A stretch of 64,000 nt of DNA from Rhodoferax koreense (GTDB lineage Bacteria; Pseudomonadota; Gammaproteobacteria; Burkholderiales; Burkholderiaceae_C): NCBI RefSeq assembly GCF_001955695.1, contig NZ_CP019236.1, forward strand, positions 5,084,001 through 5,148,000, written 5' to 3'. Below, piece by piece: positions 16,153 to 24,812 of the stretch. The stretch's first letter is position 1, and each line of letters opens with the position of its first letter. The notes under the pieces are model-generated. The model was not told the origin of the DNA. It ran no database searches and was given only the letters and a program-made list of their open reading frames with translations. A program made the position numbers and the translations under genes.

Positions 16153-16737
16153 TCACAAGACCGTACAGGCCTGCTCGAACGACAGCCGTGGGTTGCGCTT
16201 GAATTCCTGGCTGTGGTCTGCGAAGCCGAGGTTGATCAGGAAGTTGGCCTGCAGGCGGCCGTCGGGAAAGAACTCGGCGTTCACCTTGGCGATGTCGAAG
16301 CCGCTCATCGGTCCGCAGTCCAGCCCCACGGCACGCGCGGCGAGGATGAAGTAGGCACCGCCCAGCGTGCCGTTGCGCGTGGCGGTGGCCGTGGCCATGG
16401 CCGTGTTGCCAGCGAACATCTCGCGTGCGCCTTCGCCGTGCCAGACCTGCGGCATGTGTTCGTAGAACTGCGTGTCGGTGGCGACGATCACGGTCACCGG
16501 CGCGAGGCGGGTCTTCTCCACATTGCCGGGCGACAGCGCCGGCAGCAGCCGCGCGCGCGATTCGGCGCTCTGCAGGAAGACGTAGCGCGTCGGCTGCGTG
16601 TTCATCGAGGTCGGCGCCATTCTGGCCAGGTCGTAGGCCTGCTGCAGCAGCGCGAGCGGCACGGGTTTGTCGATGAAGCCGTTGGCGGTGCGCGCGTTCA
16701 GGAACAGTTGGTCGAGGGACGCTGGGTCGATGGTCAT
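16153..16737 (-). CDS. RutE-type nitroreductase (malonic semialdehyde reductase family)
   Basis: 194 residues from ATG 16737. Closely follows E. coli RutE along its length: FLNARTANGFIDKPV, GNVEKTRLAPVTVIVATD, FYEHMPQVWHGEGARE, GLDCGPMSGFDIAKVNAEFF, and the C-terminus RLSFEQACTVL. RutE reduces malonic semialdehyde to 3-hydroxypropionate in uracil degradation with FMN and NAD(P)H. No other rut gene is present, so here it may detoxify semialdehydes from another pathway. It lies 91 nt after the long operon ending at 16829, so it could be its tail. Confidence 0.8.
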   Translation of the reverse strand: MTIDPASLDQLFLNARTANGFIDKPVPLALLQQAYDLARMAPTSMNTQPTRYVFLQSAESRARLLPALSPGNVEKTRLAPVTVIVATDTQFYEHMPQVWHGEGAREMFAGNTAMATATATRNGTLGGAYFILAARAVGLDCGPMSGFDIAKVNAEFFPDGRLQANFLINLGFADHSQEFKRNPRLSFEQACTVL

Positions 16738-16828
16738 GGGTGCTTTCGAAAAGATGAATCGGGATCGGCCTGCGCCGAGCCAGGGCATTCTAGAAGTCTG
16801 GGGAAAACGGCGCTGGGCGCCTACCGGT

Positions 16829-18109
16829 TCAGACGATCGCCCCCTGCCCCAGCAGTTTGCGCCGCACGCGAGCGGTGCTGACAACGCCCTGTGCGCCGTC
16901 GTCGGCCAGGAGCGCCGCCGACACACCGGCAGCCTGGCCGGTGGCGAAGGCCGTGCCCATCACCCGCACCGAGCCATAGGCCTCGGCATCGGCGCCGATG
17001 ACGCGCCCGCCCAGCCGCAGGTTGGCCACGCCCTGGGCCTGGATCGCGGCATACGGCACATCGAAGAAGCCCTCGCCGCCGATCGGCACGAAGCGCTGGC
17101 GGCCAGGCGCCAGATGCACCTCCATCGGCCAGCTCGCACGGGCGATGCCTTCGCCGCTGCGTCGGCCGTGCAGGCCGTCGTCGCCGTTCACGTCCCGCGC
17201 GGAGAAGGGCCGCCGGCTTTCGCGGATGCCGAGTTGCGGGCCGGTGGCGGCCAGGTGCGCACGTTCGAAGCCGGGGTGTTTGCGCAGCACTTCGAGGAAG
17301 CGCCAGGATTGCTCGCGCGCGCGCGTCTCGGCACGCGCCAGATCGGCACCGCTGATGCCGTCGGTGTCGAGGTCCACGGTCATCCACCAGATGTCGTTCG
17401 ACACCGGCAGCCGCATCACCACGCCGCCATCGGCGCGCGGGATGGGGAGTTCGGCCGTGGCGTTGTAGTCGGCCACCAGCCGTGTCATCAGGGCGCGGTC
17501 GAACACCACGTCCGCCGGCACGCCGTCAATGCGCACCGGCAGCGAAGCCGGCTGCAGGTGCGCGCCCGGGCCACCCGGCTGGCGCATCGGCACGCCGGCG
17601 AACACGCTGAGGCTGGCCTCGCCGGTGGCATCGACGAAAGCGGCGGCTTCGATGTCGTGCAGGCCGCGGTGGTCGGCCACCGTGACGGCCTGCACGCGGT
17701 CGCCTGCGCGGTGCGCGGCCACCAGCCGGGTGTGGAACTGCAGCGCGATCGGCTGCGACAGCACCAGCCGGTCGAGCGCCACCTTCAGCGCCTCGGCGTC
17801 GATCATGATGATCTGGTTGCCGCTCTTGGAGCGCACCGGGTCGATGCCGAAGCCCATGCGGGCCAGGCTCTGCATCAGCTCCCAGCCCACGCCGCCGATG
17901 GTGCGCACGGGCGCGGCGTCGGCCTGTCCGCCGGTAAAGAAGCCGCAGTACGACAGCACTTGCGCGTTGGTGGCCGCGCCACCCAGGAAGCCGTAGCGCT
18001 CCACCAGCAGCGTGCGCGCGCCCATCCGCGCCGCGCCCACGGCCGCGGCCACGCCGGCGGCGCCGCCACCGGCCACCACCACGTCATAACGCTCGGTGGG
18101 AATGTTCAT
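16829..18109 (-). CDS. FAD-dependent oxidoreductase (FAD_oxidored family)
   Basis: 426 residues. N-terminal FAD dinucleotide fold (DVVVAGGGAAGVAAAVGAARMGARTLLVER) followed by the YGFLGGAATNAQVLSYCGF stretch typical of FAD_oxidored proteins. The C-terminus has the second FAD motif (NLRLGGRVIGADAEAYGSVRVMGTAFATGQAAG). Substrates in this family are mostly undefined; some dehydrogenate or hydroxylate cyclic compounds. It overlaps the hydrolase gene by ATGA and is the eleventh gene of the ring-compound operon, so a redox step on the pathway substrate is plausible (inference). Confidence 0.82.
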   Translation of the reverse strand: MNIPTERYDVVVAGGGAAGVAAAVGAARMGARTLLVERYGFLGGAATNAQVLSYCGFFTGGQADAAPVRTIGGVGWELMQSLARMGFGIDPVRSKSGNQIIMIDAEALKVALDRLVLSQPIALQFHTRLVAAHRAGDRVQAVTVADHRGLHDIEAAAFVDATGEASLSVFAGVPMRQPGGPGAHLQPASLPVRIDGVPADVVFDRALMTRLVADYNATAELPIPRADGGVVMRLPVSNDIWWMTVDLDTDGISGADLARAETRAREQSWRFLEVLRKHPGFERAHLAATGPQLGIRESRRPFSARDVNGDDGLHGRRSGEGIARASWPMEVHLAPGRQRFVPIGGEGFFDVPYAAIQAQGVANLRLGGRVIGADAEAYGSVRVMGTAFATGQAAGVSAALLADDGAQGVVSTARVRRKLLGQGAIV

Positions 18110-18990
18110 GCCGAAGCCTCCTTCAAGAAACGGGTGATGGTCTCGGCGACTTCCTGCGGCCGTTCTTCCATCATCAGGTGACCGGTCTCCAGCGTCTCGC
18201 CCGACACCGGGCCGTCGGCCCAGCGCCGCCAGATCTGCACCGGCGTCTCACCCTGTGCGTAGCGCCCGGTCTGCCAGATCACAAGCAGCGGACAAGTCAC
18301 GCGCCGCCCGGCGGCCTGGTCGGCCTCGTCCAACGCCAGGTCGTAGCCTGCGGCGGCGCGGTAATCCTCGATCATCGCCAAGCGCACGCTCGGCAGGCGG
18401 AAGCAGCGCCGGTATTCGGCGAGCGCGACCGGATCGATCACCGGCTTGCCATGCGTCATGCGGGTGAGCGCGTCGTCGAGGAACAGGTCCGGGTCGGCGG
18501 CGAGCCAGGTTTCGGGCAGCGGCGCGGGCTGGGCCAGCATGAACCAGTGGAACGCCCGCAGGCCGGCCACGCGGTTCATGTTCCGCCACATCTCCGCCGT
18601 GGGAATGACGGTCAGCGACACCAGCGCGCGCACCTCGGCCGGATGGTCCAGCGCCAGCCGGTGCGCCACGCGGCCGCCGCGGTCATGGCCGGCCACGGCG
18701 TAGCGCGTGTGCCCGAGTTCGCGCATGACGCGTGCCACGTCACTGGCCATGGCGCGCTTGCTGTAGCCGGCGTGTGCGGCATCGGGTGCGGGGCCGATGC
18801 TGTCGCCATAGCCGCGCAGGTCGATCATCACCACGCTGAAGTGCGCCGCGAGACGTTGCGCCGCCGGCAGCCAGCCCAGGTGGGTTTCAGGGTAGCCGTG
18901 CAGCAGCACCAACGCTGGCCCCTGGCCGCCGCTGTAGGACATGATGGCCAGGTCGTCGGCCCAGGCGTGCCGTCTCGGGCGGAACTGCAT
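18106..18990 (-). CDS. Alpha/beta hydrolase of the haloacetate dehalogenase type
   Basis: 294 residues from ATG 18990. Oxyanion motif HGYPETHLGW, RGYGDS, nucleophile elbow GHDRGGR with Asp103 rather than Ser, and catalytic His271 (TGHLMMEERP). Arg104, Arg107, His148 and Trp149 match the carboxylate- and halide-binding residues of fluoroacetate dehalogenase (R111, R114, H155, W156), and AMASDVARVMRELG and QPAPLPE also follow that family. At the place of the dehalogenase acid Asp134 there is Thr127 (LTVIPT), so activity may be altered or the acid may come from elsewhere. It overlaps the FAD gene by 4 nt and lies 2 nt after the Bug gene. It may hydrolyse a small carboxylate ester or haloacid. 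Confidence 0.8.
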   Translation of the reverse strand: MQFRPRRHAWADDLAIMSYSGGQGPALVLLHGYPETHLGWLPAAQRLAAHFSVVMIDLRGYGDSIGPAPDAAHAGYSKRAMASDVARVMRELGHTRYAVAGHDRGGRVAHRLALDHPAEVRALVSLTVIPTAEMWRNMNRVAGLRAFHWFMLAQPAPLPETWLAADPDLFLDDALTRMTHGKPVIDPVALAEYRRCFRLPSVRLAMIEDYRAAAGYDLALDEADQAAGRRVTCPLLVIWQTGRYAQGETPVQIWRRWADGPVSGETLETGHLMMEERPQEVAETITRFLKEASA

Positions 18991-18992
18991 CT

Positions 18993-19997
18993 TCAGCCGT
19001 CGACCGTGATGTGGCGGGCGGCGATGATTTCCCGGTACAGCGCCGTATCCTCGCGGATGCGCTGGGTCAGGGCCTCCGGCGTCGTGCCCTCCGCGCGCCA
19101 ACCCTGCTGGAACAGCTTGTGCCGCAGGTCGTCGGAACGGATCACCGCCACCGCCGCCTTGGCGAGGACGTCGCGCCGCGCTTTCGGCAGGCTGGCCGGC
19201 GCCATCACGGCGTTCCAGATTTCCACGTTCAGCGCGGCCACGCCGGCGTCGGGCAGCGGCGGCATCTCGGGCGCCAGGATGCTGCGGCTGGCCGAGGTCA
19301 CGGCCACGCCACGGATGCGGCCTGCCTGCACCTGGGCCAGCGCCGTGCCGATGGGCAGCACGGCCAGGTGGATGTCGCCGCCGATCATCGCGTTGATCAC
19401 CGCCGGCGCGCCGTTGAAGGGCACATGCACCGCCTGCAGGCCGGCATTGGCCTTGAGCAGTTCGGTGATCAGGTGCGAGCCCGAGCCGACGCCGAGCGAG
19501 CCGTAGCTCCAGCGGTCGCCGGCCGCGCGCGCCTGCTTGAAGAAATCGGCCGGCGAGTCGAACGCGATCCTGCTGGAGGCGACGATCAGCAGCGGCGAAC
19601 TGCCGATGACGGTGATCGGCGCCAGGTCCTGCACCCGGTAAGGCAGGCGGGGATTGAGCAGCGGCGCACTGGTCAGCGCCGCATTGCCGACCACGCCGAA
19701 GCTGTGCTCGTCCGTGGCCTTGGCCAGCACGTCGGCGCCCAGCACGCCGCTGGCGCCGACGCGGTTTTCAACGATGACCGGCTGGCCGAGCAGCCTGGCC
19801 ATCGGGTCGGCAATGGCGCGGGCCAGCAGGTCCGGCGAGGTGCCGGCCGGGAAGCCGACGACGATGCGCAGCGGCTTGCTCGGCCAGGCCGGCGCCTGGG
19901 CCCGCAGCGCCAGCGGCATCAGGGCGGTGGTGGCCGCGGCGCTGGCCAGCCACTGCCGGCGCGTCGGATACGCCGGGAACGGGATCGCGTCTGCCAT
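18993..19997 (-). CDS. Bug/TctC-family solute-binding protein with Tat-like signal
   Basis: 334 residues from ATG 19997 (AAGGAGACGAC upstream). The signal has a twin-arginine TRRQWLASAAATTALMPLALRAQA, suggesting export by Tat. Mature Bug features: LRIVVGFPAGTSPDLLAR, VENRVGASGVLGADVLAKA, SYGSLGVGSGSHLI, VHVPFNGAPAVINAMIGGDI. No TctA/TctB membrane genes are nearby. Within the operon it probably delivers the carboxylate that the pathway consumes, using shared membrane subunits encoded elsewhere (inference). Confidence 0.88.
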   Translation of the reverse strand: MADAIPFPAYPTRRQWLASAAATTALMPLALRAQAPAWPSKPLRIVVGFPAGTSPDLLARAIADPMARLLGQPVIVENRVGASGVLGADVLAKATDEHSFGVVGNAALTSAPLLNPRLPYRVQDLAPITVIGSSPLLIVASSRIAFDSPADFFKQARAAGDRWSYGSLGVGSGSHLITELLKANAGLQAVHVPFNGAPAVINAMIGGDIHLAVLPIGTALAQVQAGRIRGVAVTSASRSILAPEMPPLPDAGVAALNVEIWNAVMAPASLPKARRDVLAKAAVAVIRSDDLRHKLFQQGWRAEGTTPEALTQRIREDTALYREIIAARHITVDG

Positions 19998-20063
19998 GTC
20001 GTCTCCTTCGCGTTGAAACACCGGTTTCTGTATGCGTGTGTGGTGCAACGGCTACCGGCGCGA

Positions 20064-20894
20064 TCAAGGCCGTGCCCGCCGCGAGGGCCTCTCGAGCGCC
20101 GCCAGCGAGGCCGCGATGTCGGGCATCGGCGTGCTGCCGATGATCTCCAGCACCTGCACCCCGGCGAAGCCGATCTCCTGGAGCGTGCGCTGCACGGCCG
20201 CGAAGTCCACCGTGCCCAGGCCCACGCGGTCGTGGCGCCAGCTGGTGCGGGTGCCGTCGGACAGATGCACCTGGCCCAGCCGCCCGGCCAGGCGGCGCAA
20301 TGCGTCGGCCTGGTCTTCCCCCACGTATTCGGCGTTCGACACGTCGTAGGCCACCTGCAGCAGCGGATGCGGGATGCGCTGCAGGAAGCGCTCGATCCTG
20401 TCCACGGTGGGAATCGGCGTCTGCGGATGCGATTCGATGTAGATCTTCTGGCCCAGGGGTTCGGCCACCTTGAGCAAGGCTTCGAGGCTATGGGCCAGGT
20501 AGTCTTCGCTGAGTGGCTGCGGCGGCGCGAACAGGCCCGAAACGCGGCCGGGTACCGCCACCACGGCCTGGCCGCCGAGGTCGGCGCCGAGCCGCAGCGC
20601 CTCGGTGAACAAGGCCACCGCATAGGCGCGTGCCTCGGGCACCACACTGGCGAGGTTGTGGTCGAGCGCAGGCAGGTTCAGCGATTCGATGCGGATGCCG
20701 TCGGCCTTGAGCGCAGCGGCGAGTGCGCGGCGCGCGCTGGCATCGAGTTCGTCGTGCCACAGGTGGCCCGGCACCATGAGGGCGTCGAAATCATTCAGGC
20801 CGAGGGTCCGCATCCTGCGCATGGCGGACAGCGCCGTCTCGCTCCACATGAACGAGAAGGTGCTGCCGCCGAAGCCGGTTTCCACGGGGCTCAT
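20064..20894 (-). CDS. Xylose-isomerase-like TIM barrel (sugar phosphate isomerase/epimerase family)
   Basis: 276 residues. AP endonuclease 2/xylose-isomerase-like barrel with a plausible metal set: Glu in IYIESHPQT, Asp in VAYDVSNAEY, His in VHLSDG, Glu in QVLEIIG. Members include hydroxypyruvate isomerase, inosose dehydratase, tagatose epimerases and 3-dehydroshikimate dehydratases. Beside a shikimate-dehydrogenase homolog and an intradiol dioxygenase, a dehydratase acting on a cyclic keto acid is the most attractive role (inference). Its ATG overlaps the stop of the dehydrogenase gene. Confidence 0.75.
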   Translation of the reverse strand: MSPVETGFGGSTFSFMWSETALSAMRRMRTLGLNDFDALMVPGHLWHDELDASARRALAAALKADGIRIESLNLPALDHNLASVVPEARAYAVALFTEALRLGADLGGQAVVAVPGRVSGLFAPPQPLSEDYLAHSLEALLKVAEPLGQKIYIESHPQTPIPTVDRIERFLQRIPHPLLQVAYDVSNAEYVGEDQADALRRLAGRLGQVHLSDGTRTSWRHDRVGLGTVDFAAVQRTLQEIGFAGVQVLEIIGSTPMPDIAASLAALERPSRRARP

Positions 20895-21763
20895 GGCGAG
20901 GTGCCTCCGGTCTGCGCCCGCGGACCGGGCAATGGCGCGGACACCATGGCCAGCGGGTCCACCGCGGGCATCACGCCGAGAAAGCCGCCGAGGAATTCCA
21001 TCGACGAGCGCGACATCTCCGCGCCGGTCTGCACCCTGCAGCCGCGCGACTGCGCGAAGGCCAGCAGCGGAGTGATCACCGGCAGCGTGACGGCGTCACC
21101 CACCAGCGTGCGGGGCGTGAGCGTGTCCAGCAGCGCCTGCGGCAGCGGCAGCGGATCACCGGCCTGCATGCCCATGGGCGTGGCCTGCGCGATGAAGTCC
21201 ACGCCGGCCAGGTCGTCGCAGGCGAAGCCGATCTGCACCTGCGGAAAATGGGCGCGCAGCTTGGTGCCCAGGCTTTGCACGCGCTCCGTGTTCATGTCGA
21301 GCAGCACCAGGTTGGCGATGCCGGTTTCGCACAAGGCACAGGCGATCGCGCCGCCCGCACCGCCCACGCCGACCACCAGCGCGGAGCGGCCGCGCGGGTG
21401 GAAACCGTGGGCCCGGGCGGCATTGAGGAAGCCGAAGCCGTCCACATGGTCGCCATGCAGCTGGCCATCGGCCGTGCGCCGCACCACGTTGACCGCGCCG
21501 ATCAAGCGCGCGCGGTCGGTGACATGGTCCGCACCCGCGGCCATGGCCTGCTTGTGCGGCACGGTGACGATGCTGCCGATGAGATTGCGGCCCTGTTTCA
21601 GCAGCGCAATGAAGTCGGGAATGCCGGCCGGTGGCACGTCGAGCGGCACCAAGGCCACGTCCAGGCCGTGCTCTTCGAAGTAGAAGTTGATGATGCTGGG
21701 CATCTTCACCTGGGCCACAGGGGAGCCCACGATGGTGATGAGGCGGGTGCTGCCGTGGATCAT
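20891..21763 (-). CDS. Shikimate dehydrogenase family protein, Ael1/RifI2-like
   Basis: 290 residues from ATG 21763, which overlaps the previous stop. N-terminal shikimate-binding domain (GSPVAQVKMPSIINFYFEEHG, and SIVTVPHKQAM with the catalytic Lys) and a Rossmann domain (VVGVGGAGGAIACAL). The usual NTDG motif is HVDG (LHGDHVDGFGF): the catalytic Asp is kept but Asn and Thr are lost. Together with the IVGSPVAQVK start this resembles AroE-like Ael1/RifI2 enzymes, which reduce shikimate poorly and act on quinate-like or amino-shikimate substrates. A catabolic dehydrogenase for a cyclic polyol acid is inferred from context. Confidence 0.8.
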   Translation of the reverse strand: MIHGSTRLITIVGSPVAQVKMPSIINFYFEEHGLDVALVPLDVPPAGIPDFIALLKQGRNLIGSIVTVPHKQAMAAGADHVTDRARLIGAVNVVRRTADGQLHGDHVDGFGFLNAARAHGFHPRGRSALVVGVGGAGGAIACALCETGIANLVLLDMNTERVQSLGTKLRAHFPQVQIGFACDDLAGVDFIAQATPMGMQAGDPLPLPQALLDTLTPRTLVGDAVTLPVITPLLAFAQSRGCRVQTGAEMSRSSMEFLGGFLGVMPAVDPLAMVSAPLPGPRAQTGGTSP

Positions 21764-22152
21764 GGCGCGGGTACTTCCTTCGGCGGATCGAGATGGATCT
21801 TCTGCAGGCAGAGTTCGGCATCGAACTCGGTCAATTCCAGCTGGAAGCCCAGCGGCCGGCGTTCGTAGAGGGGCGCGAGCCGCGCCACCGCCGCGTCGAA
21901 CAGCGTCTGCGTGACGCGCTTGCGCGTGGCCAGATCCCGGCCAGGCGCGATGCGCACCACGACCTTGATGAAGCCGTTGTCGGCCTGGCCGCCGGCCACG
22001 CGGTAGTCGCGCACAGGCTGGGCCAGGGTGCGGATGCCCCACAGCGGAAAGATACCGGTGCCGATGGCCGCCTGGTGCAGCGTCTCCACGAGCTGGCTCG
22101 CGGCCACTTCGTCGGCCAGGTTGGCGGTGTAGTCGATGGTGATGTGGGGCAT
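21760..22152 (-). CDS. CHMI-like tautomerase (5-carboxymethyl-2-hydroxymuconate isomerase family)
   Basis: 130 residues. It starts MPHITIDYTANL with the Pro2 that serves as catalytic base in the tautomerase superfamily once Met is removed, and continues with GFIKVVVRIAPGRDLATRKRVTQTLFDA. Length matches HpcD/CHMI. Such enzymes ketonise enol diacids after aromatic ring cleavage. In this operon it could process the product of the intradiol dioxygenase. It lies 5 nt after the binding-protein gene and overlaps the dehydrogenase gene by ATGA. Confidence 0.8.
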   Translation of the reverse strand: MPHITIDYTANLADEVAASQLVETLHQAAIGTGIFPLWGIRTLAQPVRDYRVAGGQADNGFIKVVVRIAPGRDLATRKRVTQTLFDAAVARLAPLYERRPLGFQLELTEFDAELCLQKIHLDPPKEVPAP

Positions 22153-22157
22153 GGATC

Positions 22158-23300
22158 TCAGAAAGCGTTGGTGGCGGGCAAGGTCTCGAGGACCTGCTGC
22201 TTGCCGTTCTTGACTTCGACCAGGTAGCTCACGCGGTCCGGGTCGCCGGCGGTATTGAACTTCACGTCCATCAGGAGGCCGGGGTACTCCTTCACGTACA
22301 GCGGCATGTTCTTGATCTTCGCGGCGAATTCCTTGCGGTCGACCTTGCCGATCTTCTCGCTCACCGCCTTGATGATGTAGGGCACGGTGTAGCCCTGGAT
22401 GCCGTTGTGGTCGGAGCGGATCTTGTAGGCCTCGAAGTACTTCTTGTCGAAGGCGCGCATGGCATCCGTCGGGGCGTCGGCCGTGAGCGGCACCACGCCG
22501 AGCGCGCCGTTGGCCGCGTCGCCCGCGAGTTCGATGGTCTTCTGGCTGACCAGCGTGGTGTCGCCCATCACCGGCTTGCTGTAGCCCTGCTTGCGCAGTT
22601 CGCGCAGCAACCGCGCCGACTCCTCCTCGTTGGTGTAGGCGAACAGCACGTCGCCGGTGGCCTGCTTGACCTTGACCACGGCGCTGGAGAAGTCGACCTG
22701 CGCCTGGTCGGTGGACACGTCGGCACCGATGGTCATGCCCAGCGCCTTGGCGGCCTTGATGAACTCGTCGCGCCCGCCTTTGCCGAAGTCGCTGTTGATG
22801 TAGATGATGTCCACCGTCTTGGCCTTCAGCGTCTCGGCCATGTAGCGCGCCACCTTGGGCATGGCGGTCGCCTGCGTGGCGTTGGTGCGGATCACGTAGG
22901 GGTTGCCCTGGTTGGTGATCGATGCGGCTGCGGCGCCGGTGAAATTGGGAATCTCCGCGCGACGGGTTTCGTTGGCACTGACCACCATGGCGCCGGAGAA
23001 CGTGGGGCCGACCGCGGCGAACACGTCCATGTCCACCGCCTTGGAGGCCATCGCCTTGGCCACGCCTGGATTGCTCTGCGTGTCGAGCATCTCGGTCTCG
23101 ATCTTGCGCCCGAGGATGCCGCCGCTGGCGTTGATCTCCTTGATCGCCAGTTCCAGGCCGTTGCGGTAGTTGGTGCCCGCTGAGGCGATCGGGCCGGTGA
23201 GCTCGAGCAGGTTGGCGATCTTGATGGTCTGCTGCGCGTGGGCCGGCCCTTGCAGCGCCAGCGCGATCAGGCCGGCAACGAGGGGAATGCTCTTCTTCAT
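22158..23300 (-). CDS. LivK-type periplasmic binding protein, orphan
   Basis: 380 residues. Signal peptide SIPLVAGLIALALQGPAHAQ, then a class I periplasmic binding protein: IKIANLLELTGPIASAGTNYRNGLELAIKEINASGGILGRKI. This family usually feeds branched-chain amino-acid-type ABC importers, and in soil bacteria often binds aromatic acids. No LivHMGF genes are present, so it must use membrane and ATPase subunits encoded elsewhere, or act as a sensor. Its place in the operon suggests that it binds the pathway substrate or an aromatic intermediate (inference). Confidence 0.88.
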   Translation of the reverse strand: MKKSIPLVAGLIALALQGPAHAQQTIKIANLLELTGPIASAGTNYRNGLELAIKEINASGGILGRKIETEMLDTQSNPGVAKAMASKAVDMDVFAAVGPTFSGAMVVSANETRRAEIPNFTGAAAASITNQGNPYVIRTNATQATAMPKVARYMAETLKAKTVDIIYINSDFGKGGRDEFIKAAKALGMTIGADVSTDQAQVDFSSAVVKVKQATGDVLFAYTNEEESARLLRELRKQGYSKPVMGDTTLVSQKTIELAGDAANGALGVVPLTADAPTDAMRAFDKKYFEAYKIRSDHNGIQGYTVPYIIKAVSEKIGKVDRKEFAAKIKNMPLYVKEYPGLLMDVKFNTAGDPDRVSYLVEVKNGKQQVLETLPATNAF

Positions 23301-23350
23301 TTGTCTCTCTCCTTATGGTGGTTGAACTGACGCGAAAAAACCCGGTAAAA

Positions 23351-23965
23351 CTACAGCGGCTGGCCTGCGAGCCAGCGGGCGCCCCTGGCGTACAGCGCCT
23401 CGACCTCCGGCCCCTTCAGCGCCGGCATGTCCTTCTTGATCTGGTAGCCAATCTGGCTCTGCAGGTAGGCCAGGTGGCGGTAGCCCTCGGGGTACTGGGC
23501 CAGCGTGGCGGCGTCCAGCTCCAGGCGCGCGCTGGGCGACACCGGGTCCATGCGGTCCTTCTCGTAGATCGGCTGGCGCAGCACCATGCCCCAGCGGCCG
23601 TCGCGTTTCTCCAGGAAGTCGTAGAAGCGGCCGGTGCAGACCACGTCGACCCACACGTCGTGCACCAGCGCACGCTGCGAAATCGTCATCTTCGTCTGGG
23701 CGATGGCGCGGTCGCCCGCCAGATCGACCGAGGTGCCACCGAGAAAGTGCAGGATGCTCACGCCCTTGTCCCAGCCCTCGCGCGTCACGCGGATGAACTC
23801 GTCGGCCACGCCCTGGAACCAGGTGGCCATCATGACCCCATCGTCGTGCCACACGGTGCGAAAGCGCTTCCAGTCGCCGGCGTCGCGCCAGACCACCCAG
23901 TTCTCCAGCAGTTGGCGGATGGTCTGCACGTCGCGTTCATGGTTCAGTTCGGCATCAAGGGTCAT
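23351..23965 (-). CDS. SnoaL-like (NTF2 fold) protein
   Basis: 204 residues. An N-terminal NTF2-like segment (IRQLLENWVVWRDAGDWKRFRTVWHDDGVMMATWFQG) with later strands such as HFLGGTSVDLAGDRAIAQTKM and CTGRFYDFLEKRDGRWGMVLRQPIYEKD, as in SnoaL_4-type domains. Such proteins act as small dehydratases, cyclases or isomerases without cofactors, or bind ligands. The specific role is unknown. The C-terminal 50 residues (AYLQSQIGYQIKKDMPALKGP) extend beyond the minimal fold. It lies 13 nt after the preceding TIM-barrel gene. Confidence 0.72.
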   Translation of the reverse strand: MTLDAELNHERDVQTIRQLLENWVVWRDAGDWKRFRTVWHDDGVMMATWFQGVADEFIRVTREGWDKGVSILHFLGGTSVDLAGDRAIAQTKMTISQRALVHDVWVDVVCTGRFYDFLEKRDGRWGMVLRQPIYEKDRMDPVSPSARLELDAATLAQYPEGYRHLAYLQSQIGYQIKKDMPALKGPEVEALYARGARWLAGQPL

Positions 23966-23978
23966 GGTGTCTCCAGTT

Positions 23979-24812
23979 TCAAATGGTTGAATTCAGATCG
24001 GCGAAGAACTTGCGCGTGGCGTCGCCGACGATGCGCGCCTGTTCGTCGAAGGGAAGATGCGCCAGGCGCAGCGTGGGCGCCTCGACGCTGATGGGAATGC
24101 CCTTGGGCAACGCGGCCAGCAGGCCGGCCAGCGGCAGTTGCCCCTCGCCCGGCAGCAGCCGCGCGGTGCGGGCCTCGACGCGCCGCTCGTCCACGCTCAC
24201 CGGGCCGACCAGCGGGCCATCGCACAGCTGCATGTAGGGCAGCAGCATCGGATCGATGGCGGCGAGGTCCTCGCTCTTCGCGCCGGAGCGAAAGAACTGC
24301 AGCGCATCGATCAGCAGCCGTGCATTGGGCTGTTCGCTGCGCTGCACCAGCCAGTGCGCCTGTGCCAGCGTGCCGATGGTGCAGTAGGTGATGAACTCCA
24401 GCGCCACGCTCATCTGCAGCCGGGCCGCGGCCTGGCACAGCTTGCAGAAGTTGTCGAGCAAGCGGCCGAGGTCGTCGTCGAAGCCCACCACCAGCACCTG
24501 GCGTGCACCGAGCCGATGGCCGACTTCCAATGCCGGCACCAGCGCGGCCACGTCGGTCTCCGGCCGGAGCCAGATGGCCTCGATGTCGAGCAGGCGCACG
24601 TTGCGGCTGCGCAGGCGCTGGTCGATTTCTCGCACCAGCGCCGGATTGCCGACCACGTCCGGCAGCACGTCGGTGGGCGCGGGCGGCACGATGCGTATGC
24701 CGCAGTAGTCGAAGCCACCGGCGGCGGCCGCGTCGATCAGCGACAGCGGATCGGCCTGGAGCATCGTCAGGTGGTGCAACGAGAGCTCGGGCATGGGGAG
24801 ATGGTTCTTCAT
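23979..24812 (-). CDS. Second TIM-barrel isomerase/epimerase-like protein
   Basis: 277 residues from ATG 24812, which overlaps the Dabb stop by ATGA; ATG 24794 is an alternative that better fits the family N-terminus (MPELSLHHLTMLQADP). Xylose-isomerase-like barrel with candidate metal ligands Glu (ALEFITYC), Asp (LLIDALQFF) and Glu (ISVEAPT). It differs strongly from the barrel at 20064, so the operon encodes two distinct members, perhaps an isomerase and a dehydratase. The substrate is unknown. Confidence 0.72.
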   Translation of the reverse strand: MKNHLPMPELSLHHLTMLQADPLSLIDAAAAGGFDYCGIRIVPPAPTDVLPDVVGNPALVREIDQRLRSRNVRLLDIEAIWLRPETDVAALVPALEVGHRLGARQVLVVGFDDDLGRLLDNFCKLCQAAARLQMSVALEFITYCTIGTLAQAHWLVQRSEQPNARLLIDALQFFRSGAKSEDLAAIDPMLLPYMQLCDGPLVGPVSVDERRVEARTARLLPGEGQLPLAGLLAALPKGIPISVEAPTLRLAHLPFDEQARIVGDATRKFFADLNSTI

